A stretch of DNA of 64,000 nt, from assembly GCF_023973825.1 (NCBI RefSeq), contig NC_090121.1, positions 1,658,001 through 1,722,000 of the forward strand, written 5' to 3'. The DNA comes from Plasmodium brasilianum (Eukaryota > Apicomplexa > Aconoidasida > Haemosporida > Plasmodiidae). Positions 1 through 13,568 of the stretch are shown in pieces (positions within the stretch are counted from its first letter, which is position 1; the number at the start of each line of letters is the position of its first letter). The notes under the pieces were generated by a model that was not told the origin of the DNA, did no database searches, and was given only the letters and a program-made list of their open reading frames with translations. The translations under genes and the position numbers were made by a program.

Positions 1-1420
1 ACTCTCATACGCACTTTAGTGTAAATAGTGTGTATTATCTTGTTAGGTTTTTAAGTTTTTGCATGCAGAAAATTATTTCAAAAATGTAGAAGGCGGGAGA
101 ATATTACCTATTATGAGGGATATAATTTAGGGAACGCTTTTATAGAATTGTGATAAGGAAATATACTTTTAAATTGCGATAACTATAATGAAAATGGGCA
201 ATTATGAGTTTTTGTTTTTGTTTTTGTTTTTGTTCGTGTTCGTGTTCGTGTTCGTGTTTGTGTTCGTGTTCATGTTTGGGCTCAGTCGGAAACACAAAAA
301 GAGATAAAAAGGTAGGATGTTATATATATACATACATGCACATATACGCATGTGCGTACATACATACACGAATACTTCCGTACGTACGTGTATAACGCAT
401 ACTTTTTTTATGTATATTTTGAGTTATATAAGCCTTTTAAACATTGAAAAATAAAAAAAGCATTTCTCATATGCTCGTAAGGAAAAAGTGTACGTTAAAT
501 TTATGTAGAGCGAAAATAAATTTATAGGTCCTTTATCTGCTTGTCTAAAAAAGGGTCAAATGTTCTGCTTGGCATTCAGCAATGGCATATAAAGCATAAA
601 AAGTAAAAAAAAAAAAAAAAAAAAAATCAAAAGTTGAAAGAGTTAGAAAGAGATAGAAAGAAGTAGAAAGAGGTAGAAAGAGATAGAAAAAAGTAGAAAG
701 AGGTAGAAAGAGATAGAAAAAAGTAGAAAGAGGGAGAAAGAAGAAGAAACGATAATAAAAAAGAATATTTATCATTTTTGCAAATTAAAAAGAACGTCTT
801 CTTTCTCTTTCTTCTTTTTTAACCTCAATTATAAAAGTGCACATATAAATATGTGAGTTTGATTTATGGCAGCGCTTCGGTTTAGCGGCAAAACGCGTTT
901 GCACGAGTGGGGACGTATGTGTATATGCGTAAGTTTAGGACTATCTCTTAACTTCGTTCAGTTATATTTAGTTTAGTTATATTTAGTTCAGTTTAGCTCA
1001 CTCTATTTCATTTTCGTTTATTTTACTTTATTTTATTCTCCGTATCTTGCTATATGTTAAATACACTCACACACCATCCAACCCCTGCTCAAAAAAAAAA
1101 AAATATTTGATATACGCCATTTTGTCATTCTGCATCATAGTAACATATAGTAATAGATTATTATGTAGTTTGTCTAGGAATTATTTTGTTTGCTTTCATT
1201 CTTTCATTCTTTGATTTTTTTTTTTTTTTTTTTTTTGTTTCGTCTTGAGGGAGAGGGGGCGTACAAACCAAGCAAATACACGAGTCTATTCTTATATTTG
1301 TTCCCCCTCCACCGACTTGCGTTAACAGCAAACGTATAACATATAACACGTAATAGGGAACAGGGAAGTGATAACCGCTACCCGTGTTCTCACTTCAAAA
1401 GTTAAATTGCGGGGTAAGCC
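1..1420. other. Left-edge intergenic / 5' flank of the AK9-like gene
   Basis: No gene is supported. It holds a purine-rich imperfect tandem repeat at about 625-745 (GAAAGAGGTAGAAAGAGATA-type units), A/T homopolymers near 609, 1091 and 1210, and a GC-rich blip at about 868-930. That blip begins with an ATG, stays open for 21 codons and ends at a GTAAGT donor at 931. It may be a 5' UTR exon or chance. Confidence 0.6.
625..745. repeat. Purine-rich imperfect tandem repeat
   Basis: Alternating GAAAGAGGTAGAAAGAGATA and AGAAAAAAGT/AGAAAGAAGT units, seen directly. It lies upstream of the first gene, and the open frame on the minus strand is a low-complexity shadow. Confidence 0.75.
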
Positions 1421-4400
1421 ATGGAGGAGGACTTCGGAAAGCTGTTTCCCCCAGAACAGGATGTGGAAAACTTGAAGAAATACTTGGATCAGGGGGACTT
1501 AAAGTTTGAAAATGAGGATCTAAAGAGAGAAAGGGAAAAGATAAAAAGTGATAAGGTGTTTATCGACTGTGTTAGAAATATATGGATGAATATATTAAAT
1601 AAGAAATTAGATGATAAATTTAGCAAAATTGAATATTTTAAAATAATGTTAAGAATATGTAAAGTGTTAATACCTCAATTTGAAATAAAAGAAGTAGTAA
1701 AGATTGTAAATGATGAATGGAATAATGATTCTAAGGGGAAAAAATATTTAAATTTTTCCTCTTTTTTTAATGCATTTTTTGAATTGTCAGATATATGGAC
1801 ACCAACAATAAATGCACATGATTATGCTCATTTTTTAAAATCACTATTTTATAGAATTACATTTATAGAAATTAAAAAAAAAAATGGGGAAATTGTTAAA
1901 AGGAAACCAATTATTATGATTCATTTTAAAAGAAAAGACGAAAAAAAAAAATTATCTTTATACAATGATGGGACTACAATATGTGATAGTTCTGATACAA
2001 GCAAAAAAGAAGGAACTAATAATAATTTAATAAAAACTATTAAGTCTATAAGGAGGTTATCAGTAGAAATGGAACAGCTGAAAAAGCAGTTTACCAAAAA
2101 GTTTAGTGAGAGTTATAAGATGCAGTCTTCTTTCTTATATGATATTGATGATGATGATACTACAGATCAGAATATTTTTGAAAATCTGTTACATAATAAA
2201 GAAAACACCTCCTACCTGCAGCGGAACATTGTACTTATGGACGTAAATGAAATTGCTCCTTTGGAATATACAGACTACGATGAAGAACAAATTGAATTTG
2301 CTTCCGACCAGCGCACAGGGGGCAGAAAGTCCTTCTTGGGGCGCCCTACGTCAGGGGGGAGATCGGACCACGGTGAGTGATGCGTTATGCAGTTCGGATT
2401 GTAGTATACCACGTAGTGTGTTACTTAGTATACCATTTAGTATGCCAATTAGTATACCACGTAGTATACAACTTACTATACCACTTACTATGCCACTTAG
2501 TATACCACTTAGTATACCACGTAGTATACAACTTACTATGCCATTTAGTATATCATTTGGTACACCACTTTTTACACCGCTTCGCATTCACTTGTCGTTT
2601 CTTGCCTTGCAGGTGAAGGAACAGGAAGCAGAAAGGGAGGAATAATCGAGATGACAAGTAAGAAAGACGAAGGAAAAAAAAAAATAAATGTATCAGGGGA
2701 AAGTCCTTGTAGCTCTGTCTTTAAAAGGAATACGATCAGCTCTTCAGTGAACATTTTTAAGGAAAATAAATCGAAAAAATATTTTGATCCCAAAAGAAGA
2801 AAAACAGATGCATCTGTAGTGTATGAAGAATCTAAGTTAAAAGGGGCCGAAAGAGCAGATAGAGATGTGTCAAGCAAAGTTGATGAACAAAATGAAAAAA
2901 GAAAATCTCTAATAGATAGTTCGTTACTTATTGATGGCATCAATTTTTCCGAATTTACAAAAGAGTGTAAAATAATTGTGAACGATCAAGGGGATGATAA
3001 GTTGAAAGAAGATATGAACAAAGACATAGTAAAGGAACAGTATGATGACTTATTTGCATCAGGGAAGAAACCCTTTTTGGAGGTAGACTCGGGCGAGGAT
3101 TTCAATGAAAGTTTTATGCAAGTGAGAGAGGGGAAAATGATAGCAGAGAAGGAGCGGAAGGAGAAGGAGAGGAAGGAGAAGGAGCAGCAGAAAAGAGACA
3201 AAAAGAACGATGAGTATAGTAGAGAAGATGCTACTTATAGTGTTAATAAAGTTTTAAGTGACGATAAAAAGAGCAAACATAGTGATAAAATCAAACCTGA
3301 AGAAGAAAGTGTAAAGAATAGGGAAGCATTTGAAGGCACAATCACTGTAGTTGACGCAGGGGAGAAACTAAAAGAAGGAATGAACGAAGAAATGGAAAAA
3401 GAGATAGAAGTAGAGGGAAGGAAAAAAAAGAAAGAAAAAAAAGATGCGTTGTCTTCTAATGACTCAAATGATGCAGTATTGAGTCAAAAGGAGAAGGAAA
3501 CACCTCCGAATGATCAGGATAAATCATTAAAGGAATTCAAGGAAGAATTTGAAAAGATGAAAAAAGGAGCTAAAACGGAAACCTCAATTTTGATAGCGGC
3601 ATCTGCTTCCGCTGGTGATGAGGCTTATAAAGCAGGAACCGCTAGTGGGAAAAAAGGGGGAAGTGCTAGTATTGTAAAAGAACACAGTCCATATGGTTCT
3701 GATGAGGAATACATAGATGCCCTAAAAGACAACTTGAAGGACACAGTAATACTTTTAGAAAATGTAGCTGAAGCGGAAATGGAAGGAAAAGAAAGGAATA
3801 ATAATAAAATGAGCATAGATGGTCAGGTGAAAACGAGTGGAGTTCTACAAGAAAATGAACGAAGGAGTATCTCTCTGGTCGAAGTGGAGAAAGATGACGA
3901 AGGGAAGAATAAGAATGACATGTTCAAAACAAGAGACTACTTAGAAAAGGAAAAAAGAAAGTTAGAAGAGTTAAAACTAAAGGAAAAGAGAAGTTCTAAA
4001 AGGGCAGAAGGAAATGAAGAGAGCATTGCAGGGGAGCTGATTGATGACAACAAAATAATTATGGATGGTCAGAATAGATTAAGTGACGATAATAATAATA
4101 ATAATGCACTTAAAGAGAGGAAAACCGGAATAGGTGAAGGAAGTACAAATGATGATTCTTTTAAAATAAAAGATATATCTTTTAGTAACAAATTAGATAA
4201 AGAAACGAGGCGAAAATATGAAGAAGAATTGATACATGATGAGTCAAGAAAAAAATCAAGTGAATCAGTGGGGGATGGGGCAGACAAATTAATACTGAGT
4301 GAACATGGCGAAAGTGCACAAGGTTTTGGAATAGCTCAAGGAGCGGAAGAAGATAAAGAACTGAATGAGCAGAAAAAATTAATGCTTAGTGTTAAAAAAC

Positions 4401-7400
4401 ACATTTCGGATAAGTATGAATTGTACAAAGAAAACTTAAATAACTTCTTGAAAAAAATGAATAGGGAAAATATTTTAAAAGATGATGAGAAGGAAGAGGG
4501 GAAAAAGGAAGGAGACGATGATGGGGATGATTATGATGATGGGGATGGTTATGATGATGGGGATGGTTATGATGATGAATACATATCTGGGGAGGAATAC
4601 TCACAAGGAAACACATTAAATAAGGGGTTAAGAAGTAAACACTACGAAGTAGATTTGGCCAACTTGAACACAAAAAATGAATTAATTGAAAACTTAGAAA
4701 TAAAAAAGTGTACAGATGAATCTTTTTCTTCAGATAGGACCAGAGAAACTTTTAACGAAATGACTAAAATATTGAATGACGTGATTGTTAAGAGTGAGAT
4801 AGGTACTTTAGAAAAGAAATATGATAAAACTATTTCAACACCGAAAGGTATGGATGAAAGGACGAGTTTGTTACAGGAACAGAATACTGAGGGGGAGGTA
4901 CCATATAATACGAAGGAAGTACAGGATTTGCTTCTTAACGAGAGGGTAGTAAAGAATATTTTATTTGATGAGGGGGAAGAAAAAGAAAATGTTGAGCTTC
5001 CCGATATTGAAGAGAAGCAAAGGTTAAGGGAGAAAAAAGAAGAACCCACTTCTAAATATAGCGAAAGGAAAGAGGATAAATATTTAGTAAGGGAAAATGA
5101 AAATGAAAGTGGAATTGAAATTGGAATTGGAATCGGAAGTGTAGTTGGCAGTGGAACTGAAATTGGGAGTAATAGGAAGACTACGTTATTGCATGAAGGA
5201 AGAGAACATAGTGTGTTACTAAGTGAGGAGGGGAAAAAAGGACAAACACTGGGCGATCAGACAGGGGGCAATAAAATCGGTAATCAGAATGAGGTGAAAG
5301 ATATGGAAGAAGTGAAAGAATCAAAAGAAATGAGAGAACCAAAAGATGTGAAAGAATCAAAAGATGTGAGAGAATCAAAAGAAGTGAGAGAATCAAAAGA
5401 TGTGAGAGAATCAAAAGAAGTGAGAGAATCAAAAGATGTGAGAGAATCAAAAGATGTGAAAGAATCAAAAGATGTGAGAGAATCAAAAGACGTGAGAGAA
5501 TCAAAAGATGTGAGAGAATCAAAAGATGTGAAAGAATCAAAAGATGTGAGAGAATCAAAAGACGTGAGAGAATCAAAAGAAGTGAGAGAATCAAAAGAAG
5601 TGAGAGAATCAAAAGATGTGAAAGAATCAAAAGAAGTGGGAGAATCAAAAGAAGTGGGAAAACCAAAAGAAGAGAAAGAAAAATTGAATGACCGAATGGG
5701 TCTACAACATGAAATGCTAGAGAGAAATGATATGGAGCGTAGGGCCCATGACAATGACGAGCTGAAAGGTAAGTTATACAGTCACAACGAAATGAAGGAT
5801 ATAATATATGGAGTAAAGGAGACAGTAGAAACTTCCTATAGTGGAAAAGAGGCAGTAGAGATTTCACATAACGAGAATGAAAGAAAAGACATACCCCATG
5901 AAAGAGTAATAGCAGTAGGCATGCCTTATGAACAGGTTAGGCAGGAGGAGAAACCACACAGGCAAGTAGTAGCAGTAGACAAGCTGTACGAACAGGTCGG
6001 CGTTGGAGAGACCTCAGATTCCCTGGTGGAAGCAGAAGACATGGCAAGCGGAGAAGAGGACAAACAGAAAATGTTATACGAAGAAAGGATAAAATATACA
6101 GAAATGGAAGACAAAAAAGAAAGAGAAAGAAAGAAATTAAAGTTTTTATTCGTAGATGATGTACATAAAATAAGGAGCTTCATAAAAATAAATAAACGAA
6201 GTAAAAGAGAGAATTTTATAGTAGTATCAAATTCTCATGAGTGTATTCATAGCTTAGTAAAATCATTAAAAATTGAATTTATTGAACCATCTGTTGTGTT
6301 ACGAAGAAATATTGAAGTACAACAAGAATTCTTATCTCCATTAGGTAGGCTAATAAATAATGATTTGAAAAATGGGAAAATGGTTGATTTCCAAAAAATG
6401 ATGGACTTAACACTGGAATATATGAATACAATTATTTCTAAAAATAATGGATATCTTTTATATATAAATTATAATTTTTTACCCTATTTAAAATATTTCT
6501 TGTCAAAATTGAAAAAATTATCTTCTTTAAATTTTATTAATTATAAGAATTTTCTCAACATGAATTTTTCAAAAAATATACTTGAAGATAATGAAATAAA
6601 TACTGTCGATTTTTTACTAGAGGACAAAAACTTTATTTTGGCAAATCCATTTAGGCATTCCTTTCCCACCTTTTGCGTAGTTCTAAAAAGGCATGCAAAT
6701 TCCCGGTAAGAGGAGAAGCGGAGCCATGTACCCAAAGATACGGCAGTTGCTGTTACTGTTACTATCTCCGTAGTTGTAACTGCACTCGTTACTGTTAATT
6801 TTTTTTTTTTTTTTTTCTCATCATAATCTTACCTTGCTATTTCTTTTCTTTCCAACTGTGCTCTTTAGTTCCGACCAAGAGAAGGAAGCTCGAATAAATA
6901 GAACCTACGAAAACTTGCTAGGCTTCTTTAAAAAGAAGAACTTGCTACCAATGAAAATGGTAAACATCAATGGTAAGGATGTGGAATTAAACATTCAGCT
7001 ACAAAAGGGGGTAAGTACAGGAACTCGAGAAATAGGAGAAGCAGGTGTAGAAGAGGGGGAAGATGAAGATGAAAACGATAAAGAGGAAGGAACAAAAGAA
7101 GGTGAAGATAATGAGGATGGACAAGAAGATAATGAGGATGGACAAGAAGATAATGAGGATGGACAAGAAGATAACGAGGGTGGACAAGAAGATAACGAGG
7201 GTAAAGGCGTAAACAACCAAGATGGAGATGAATACAATGATGAGGAAACAAGAGAAAGTTCAATCAAAGAAAGGGAAAAGATAATCGCAAAAATATGCGC
7301 AGAAAAAAAAGAGGAAAATGATGAAGAGATGGTAAGTGATGGCGCAAAAGATGAATGGGATGAGTATTTCGATGAAGAATATTTAAGCGTGGACAGCATG

Positions 7401-8337
7401 GAAAGAAATTACTTTCAGCAGGAAGAAGAGGTAGAGGAAGATAAAGAAGACGAAGAAGACAAAGAAGATAAAGAAGACGAGGAAGACGAAGAAGATGATG
7501 ACGACGAGGAAGAAGAAGATGATGACGATGAGGAAGACGAAGATGATGACGACAAGGACGAAGACGAAGATGATGATGACAAGGACGAAGACGAAGATGA
7601 TGACGACAAAGACGAAGACGATTACGACAAGGATGAAGAACGAAATAAACAGAAGAGCAAGTTTCTCAATGCAAAACTGAATAAACGTAACAAGGGTGGA
7701 AACGCAAGGAAGGACAATGCAGAGGAATCCACCATTTGCAGCATTGTGAATGTCGACAACATAAGTGAAAAATACTTCGATCTGATGAACAAGGAAATAA
7801 ATTATATTTACAAGTGCGTGAACCCCGAAAATTACTATAAGAATTATTACGAAGACTTGAGTAGTTACCATAATAATATGAAATTAGAAGAGGAAGTTAA
7901 CGTTCTTCTGTCTCATTTTAATCTGTTATTAAGGAGTACATATGGCGAAAGAAAGGAAACACAATGTGCTAACAGTTCTGTTAATGTGTATAATGTGAGT
8001 GATGAGATGGAAACGCTGGAAAGGATGAAAAGCATGAACTATGTGCAGGTATACGGGGAAAGAGAAATGGTAAACGAGTCTATCAAAGTGGTTAAACCAA
8101 ACGATGATCCGACATGGAATGAAGGAGAAGAGACGAAAAATGGCTTAATGGAAACAGAACGAATGGAGAAAGAGCTATTACAAATACTTGATAAACACTT
8201 TCACATAAAAACAATACATATAGATGTAATTAATAATCATTCTGTTCAGAAAATATTTTATATTAACATGATTAAAAATAATTATTCCTATTATTTGAAG
8301 AATAACTTTTTCCCTTATAAATATAAGGAAAGGATGG

Positions 8338-8372
<35 letters not shown>

Positions 8373-11300
8373 AAAGGGTACAACGAATTAATAGTGCACC
8401 TAAAAACAAAATCTACTTCATGTTCGTCTAAGTTAATTTTGAATAGAGAGGACTACACCACGAATGATGAGAAATGCCATGGGATGAACTATGGTCAAGT
8501 TAAAGGGTCACTTAACCATTATGAACGTCCTGACATGGTCAGAAAAAAGGATAATCTAAAGGATGAGGAAATTCAAACGGTATATTATAGACACTGGAAC
8601 AGTTTTTATAAGTACTGTCCGGTCTCTTTTATAAATGAAAGGAAGTTCATAAAAGGAAATAAAATATTTACAGCTATTTATAAGAATAAAGTATATATGT
8701 TAGAGAGTTATGAAAAAATGGTTGAATTTTTAAAGCACCCCAAATTTTATTCTAGTCATAAAATAAAAGAGTCTATAAATTTCTGTGTCGTTATTTATTT
8801 TCCAAACGATGACTTGAAAAAGGAAATCATTTACTTTTTACAGTCGTATGAGAATGTAATACACATAGATTTGGAATATTACTTTAAACACTTATTTGAG
8901 CCAGGTACTAGTACAAATGAGAGGGAAGAAATTGTGGACACGTACCTGTTTGAGGTTAATCGTCTAATCGAAGGGAAGGCAATCTCTTCGTTGTTTATTG
9001 TAAGGTATATATGCATGAGGATAAACAAAATTTACTATTTTAATGTGTACATAATGAGAGAAATAACAAAAAGCTTGAATGAATTGCAAATGGAGATTGC
9101 TACTTTACTTGAGAAGAAGAAGAAGAAGAAGGTATATCTGTTTGGCAGTTTCGAACAAAGAGCAGTAAAACCAGATGATGACGATGATGATAAGAACGAT
9201 GATAAGGACCATGATAAGGACCATGATAAGGATGGTGATAATGACGATGATAAGAACGATGATAATGATGGTGATAATGACGATGATAATCATTTTGGTA
9301 AAAACAAAATTGAAAAAAAATTATTTAGACATGCAATAAAAATAAAATCTTTTTACAATCTATTATTAATTAAAAGAAATGATGATAAGGATGGAAATAT
9401 AAAGAGTATAATCGATGAAATTTTCAGTTGTCATGATATCAGAGACTTAAATGAAACCATAAATAAGTTAATTTTATTCATTGTTGAATTGTTCGAATGC
9501 GAGAATGAAAAATATGCTTCTGAGAAGGATAGGAAACATATAGAAAGAGAAAACTACGACTTGGGTTTATCTCATTCTTATCAAAACAATTACTCAAAGG
9601 ATGCAAACAATAAGGATGGTAGTACCTTTTCTTCAAAGAGAGATGAGAGTGCTACTTCTATTTCAAAGGGGAATTTTATTATTAGTGGTATGCCAATAAA
9701 TAGTAAGATATATACATATTTAAAAAAAATGAATATAAAAATTGATAGCATCATTACGTTTAACATGAATACAGAAAGGGATGAAGCGACAAAAAGATTC
9801 AAAGATAACATTCTACACCAGGTTGAACAAAAAAAGGGTTTTCCAAATATTTGCTCCAAGTATAACTCTCTCTATATATACAATAAAAATTATAAAAGAG
9901 AAATGGAAAAGTTGAAGGAGGAAAATTACAGTATTCATGCCATACATATCGATAAGGGGCATAACGTTTATTATTACTCGAATGAAATAAGAAAATTAAT
10001 AAATCCGTATATTCACTTTTATCTCAATTATAATAGCGTGCTAGATGATGATAACCTAGTTGACAAGTTAAATAATGCTTATGCTAATGTCTATTGTCCG
10101 TATATTTTAAAAAAGCATAATTGGCTGTATAAATGTAAATATAACATAAAATTAATATATGATGAAAAAGTTCATTTCTTATCCAATATCTATCATGCCT
10201 TTCTATTCGCTCAGAATAGGAAGTTTTACATGTGCCCATCCGAAGTTCCACCTTTAAGAATTTTACTTCTTACTGACAAGGGTTATAAATTTAATGAAGA
10301 AATAGACAGTATTGCATGTAAATTTTTTTTAAAATGTGTAGACGTAACCGATGAATTTTCAGCAAATTTTAAGTACATCTGTATGTACATAGTGAAATAC
10401 GTTTATGTGTACAAACTGTGCACTAACCATAGTAAGGAAAAGGAAAAGGAAAAGAAAGAAGAAAAGGAAAAAGAAGAAGAAAAAACAAATGCTAAAACGA
10501 TAGAAAGAACGATAGCAAAAACGATAGCAAAAACAAAAGCAAAAGCAAAAATATCCTTAAGAAATATTGCCATAAATACCATTTCCTTTCTTAAATTTCA
10601 AAATGAAATTTACCTCAACAACGAAGATGTTTCCTTTTTAGAAGATAATATGACTAGTATAAACACATCTGAGCAATGTACTATTGAAGAGGAGGAGAGA
10701 ATATATAACATCTTATTTTGTTTAATTAAGCCATTTAATGTTATTTTGAACGTTGTTAAAATATTAACAACTCGATTTATTCTGCATGAACAACTACAAA
10801 ATTGCTTAATCAAATTTACCTGCACAGGCAAGAATATTTTTAATATAACAACGGATGAGAAAATTTTATCCCATTTGAAGTCATTTTTGAAACAAAAAAA
10901 GCAGGCTGCTATCATATCCACCCAAAATGAAGGAGATAAAAATAAGGCGAAGGAAAAGTCCCTAAAACAGAAAAATTGGAGCGAAAACGATAGCATTAAG
11001 ATAGAGAAGCCTGGCACATTAGCGTATGTAAATAATGAACAGAAAGGAGATAACCCAAAAGATGATGGACATAATTTTAACGAAAAAAATAATTCTCAGC
11101 AAACTAGGGTTCATCAAAACGATGAAGAGAGAGGCAGCGACGACCAAGTGAAAGAGGAGGAAGAATTTATCTCTACTGATGATACTTCCGACCATGCGAG
11201 CCAGACCTCTGATAATTTGGACAGTCGTTTTAGTTATGATAAAGACACTATATATATTAAACATATGGAAAAGATGTTTTTAAAGAAGAATGAAAAGGCA

Positions 11301-13568
11301 ATACTTAATAGTAAGTATGAATTTTTAGAGCAAAATGTGTTGAATTCTTTTGGGAAAGTTTTAAAATATTCTTTTCGTATACCTGAACATGTCATATATC
11401 TCAAATATGGGTCTAAAAAATTATGGGCAAAGTCAGAACATTTTAAGTCAGAAAAGAAACTAACTTTTGACAAAAAAGGAAAAGAACAAAAATGGAAGGA
11501 AGAGACGAAAGAAAAAAAGATATTAAATGAAAAAACATCAGAGGAGTTAAAAATAAAAAGAGAATCTCAACTTCGAAGCAAAGGAGAGAAAAATAAATAT
11601 CTCGAAGAAGTTAGAAGGGTGTCGAGGAAAAACCAGCGTGTGGTTAACTACTTAAAAAATAATACGAATGTTTGGAATGTTGATGTGGGAAGAATACATA
11701 TCAAGAATGTGAAGGCATATATAGAAAACAACTTGAAGCATCTATTACAATACAGAAAAAATTTATTTCATCAGTTAAATATAAGAAGGATAGACAAAAT
11801 ATGGGCTGAATTTTTAAAAAATAATAATTATGCTAAACTTTCAAATTTTTATTTTTATTCTCCTGTTAATGTTGATAACATTGTAGATATAGATACAAAT
11901 TTCTTAATTTTGTATAATTCGTTCATATTTTATTTCAGAACAGAAGAAGAATTAAACCAGTTCACAAAAAATCCACTTTCCTACTTAAGTCAGATGAAAC
12001 CAGATCCTTCATTTGTTTTACCATTCATTTTTATTTATTCAAACGTAAACGTTGACAATTTGCATGAGGAGTTAGTAAAGAGCACAAAATGTAAGGTAAT
12101 TCATCTACAAAATTTACTATCGTTTGGTTATAAAATAGATAGATACAGGAAAGAAATAGAAAGAAATAATTTGAATGATACCCTTATTATGGAGCTTTTA
12201 CATATAAGACTAAATCAGTACGACGTCTTGTCACATGGATGTATTATGTATAATATTCCCTATAACAAAAATCAGTTAAAGCACATTATTGAGATGAAAA
12301 AGATACCGCACTTAATTTTTATAATTCAACAGAAGGATGACGAGAACAAAAATGAAAAAGGAAAAGATATAATACGAGGAAATAAAATGTGCACAGATGG
12401 AAAGGACATAAATAATAACGAACAAAATAGCTGCAATTGTAGTACTCGCATGAGAGATATACCAAATGGGGGAAGTATAAGTTACCCATTTCAAAAAGAT
12501 CAAACTGTTTATCATTTTTTCGATTTGGTTCACATCGTTGAGGAAGAATTTAAAGAAAAATACAATAATATTATTTACGTGGATTATAATACAAATATAT
12601 GGAAAATGAAATGTAAAATAACAAATGATATAGAAGAAAAAATAAAAGATTATCAGAGATATAACAGATATAAATATAATAACAAGGTTACATATTTTAA
12701 AGGTTTTAATATTTGTGAAAAAGAAAATTATGTAAATGAGATAAAATTTAATGACTATTGTTTAGTTACTTATAAGAAAAATAATCTTTTACAAAAGTGT
12801 AATATATTTGATAATTATACTATACATCATAATGGCTCCTACTACTTAGTAAATAGCTATGAAGATGTGCTTACATTTCAAAAGTGTCCTAAGGAATATA
12901 TAAATATAGAAAATCCTCTTACAAAATTTGAAAAAATTAATGAAATACAGGAAAATACGAAAGTAGAAAATGAAGGCTTTTGTTTGGTTAGCTTAAAAGA
13001 CGAAAATAATTTCGTGAAGGGTGAAAAAAAATATTGTCTAAAACATGACAATAAATTTTATTTGTTTCAAAATGAGGTCAAAATGCAAAATTTTATAAAT
13101 AATCATAAGGAGTATTTAAATGATCAAAACATTTTTGAGATAATTATGGAAAAAATGAAAAATAAAAATGATATTACTACACTGATTTATTTAAAGACTT
13201 ATTTGTATGAAATTTTATGTCAAGCTTTATACGAGTTGGGAAAGCATAGGCCACTGTACCCTGGATTGAGTGTAAAACTAAGTGCAATAAAATTCTTAGC
13301 CTTCTTTTTTTATAAGGAAAATAAATTATTTTCTAATCCACTCAGAAAGTCCTATGAATTGAAATTTCGATCCTTCCTTAGTGATTGTGAAATACCAATA
13401 AATATACAAAAATTGAAAGAAAAATTTGAAAGCAGTTGTCCAGTTAAACACAAAAACATAAAAAAACCTACGAAGAAATGGACTAAAAGGGACATAGAGA
13501 AATACGAGAGCTACATAAATACATATGATAAAATACTATATTCGCAGAAGAAAGTAAAAAACAACTAG
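1421..13568 (+). CDS. Giant adenylate-kinase-9-like (axonemal-type) protein, P-loops degenerate
   Basis: Three exons: 1421-2372, 2613-6705 and 6869-13568, joined at GTGAGT...TTGCAG and GTAAGA...TTTAG. The frame holds across both joins, giving about 3,914 aa. Residues 1-150 form a helical domain with a FFNAFFELSDIWTP motif, of a type I associate with flagellar or EF-hand-like proteins. Around 1495-1720 comes a degenerate adenylate-kinase-like module (FIVVSNSHECIHS where a P-loop should be, and a later CVVLKRHANSR lid-like segment). The rest carries at least five modules of the form FCPV/CLV...G.. ..Y.V...NKVY.. ..MV.FL..P..Y, which in AK9 alternate with kinase modules. The C-terminus (GKHRPLYPGLSVKLSAIKFL) also resembles the AK9 tail. 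No intact GxxxxGK[ST] was found, so catalysis is unlikely. Large acidic and Lys/Glu inserts are interspersed. In Plasmodium the only axonemes are in male gametes, so a role there is inferred. The alternative is a conserved Plasmodium protein of unknown function. Confidence 0.7.
2373..2612 (+). repeat. Intron 1 of the AK9-like gene, built of a degenerate minisatellite
   Basis: The 240-base intron lies between GTGAGT (2373) and TTGCAG (2607-2612). From about 2400 to 2580 it consists of reiterated ACCACTTAGTAT / ACCACGTAGTAT / ACAACTTACTAT units. The repeats leave several frames open on both strands, but the coding frame stops at 2378-2380, so splicing is required. Confidence 0.8.
5290..5675 (+). 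repeat. 18-nt coding repeat (VRESKD/E-type hexapeptide, about 20 copies)
   Basis: Within exon 2 of the AK9-like gene an 18-base unit, GATGTGAGAGAATCAAAA with variants, encodes hexapeptides alternating KD, KE, VRES and VKES. Unit length is a multiple of three, so copy-number change keeps the frame. Almost all substitutions are at one or two fixed positions, indicating recent expansion. Confidence 0.9.
7095..7640 (+). repeat. Acidic coding repeats (EDNEDGQ and Asp/Glu/Lys runs)
   Basis: At 7107-7200 a 21-base unit encodes EDNEDGQ or EDNEGGQ about five times. At 7430-7640 there is a nearly pure Asp/Glu/Lys tract with KDEDEDDDD-type units. Both lie in exon 3 of the AK9-like gene, are predicted disordered, and are likely polymorphic. 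Confidence 0.85.

Noticed and set aside
5181..5867. 228-codon minus-strand frame in the AK9-like gene
   Set aside because: Antisense of the 18-base charged repeat; the plus-strand gene is clear.
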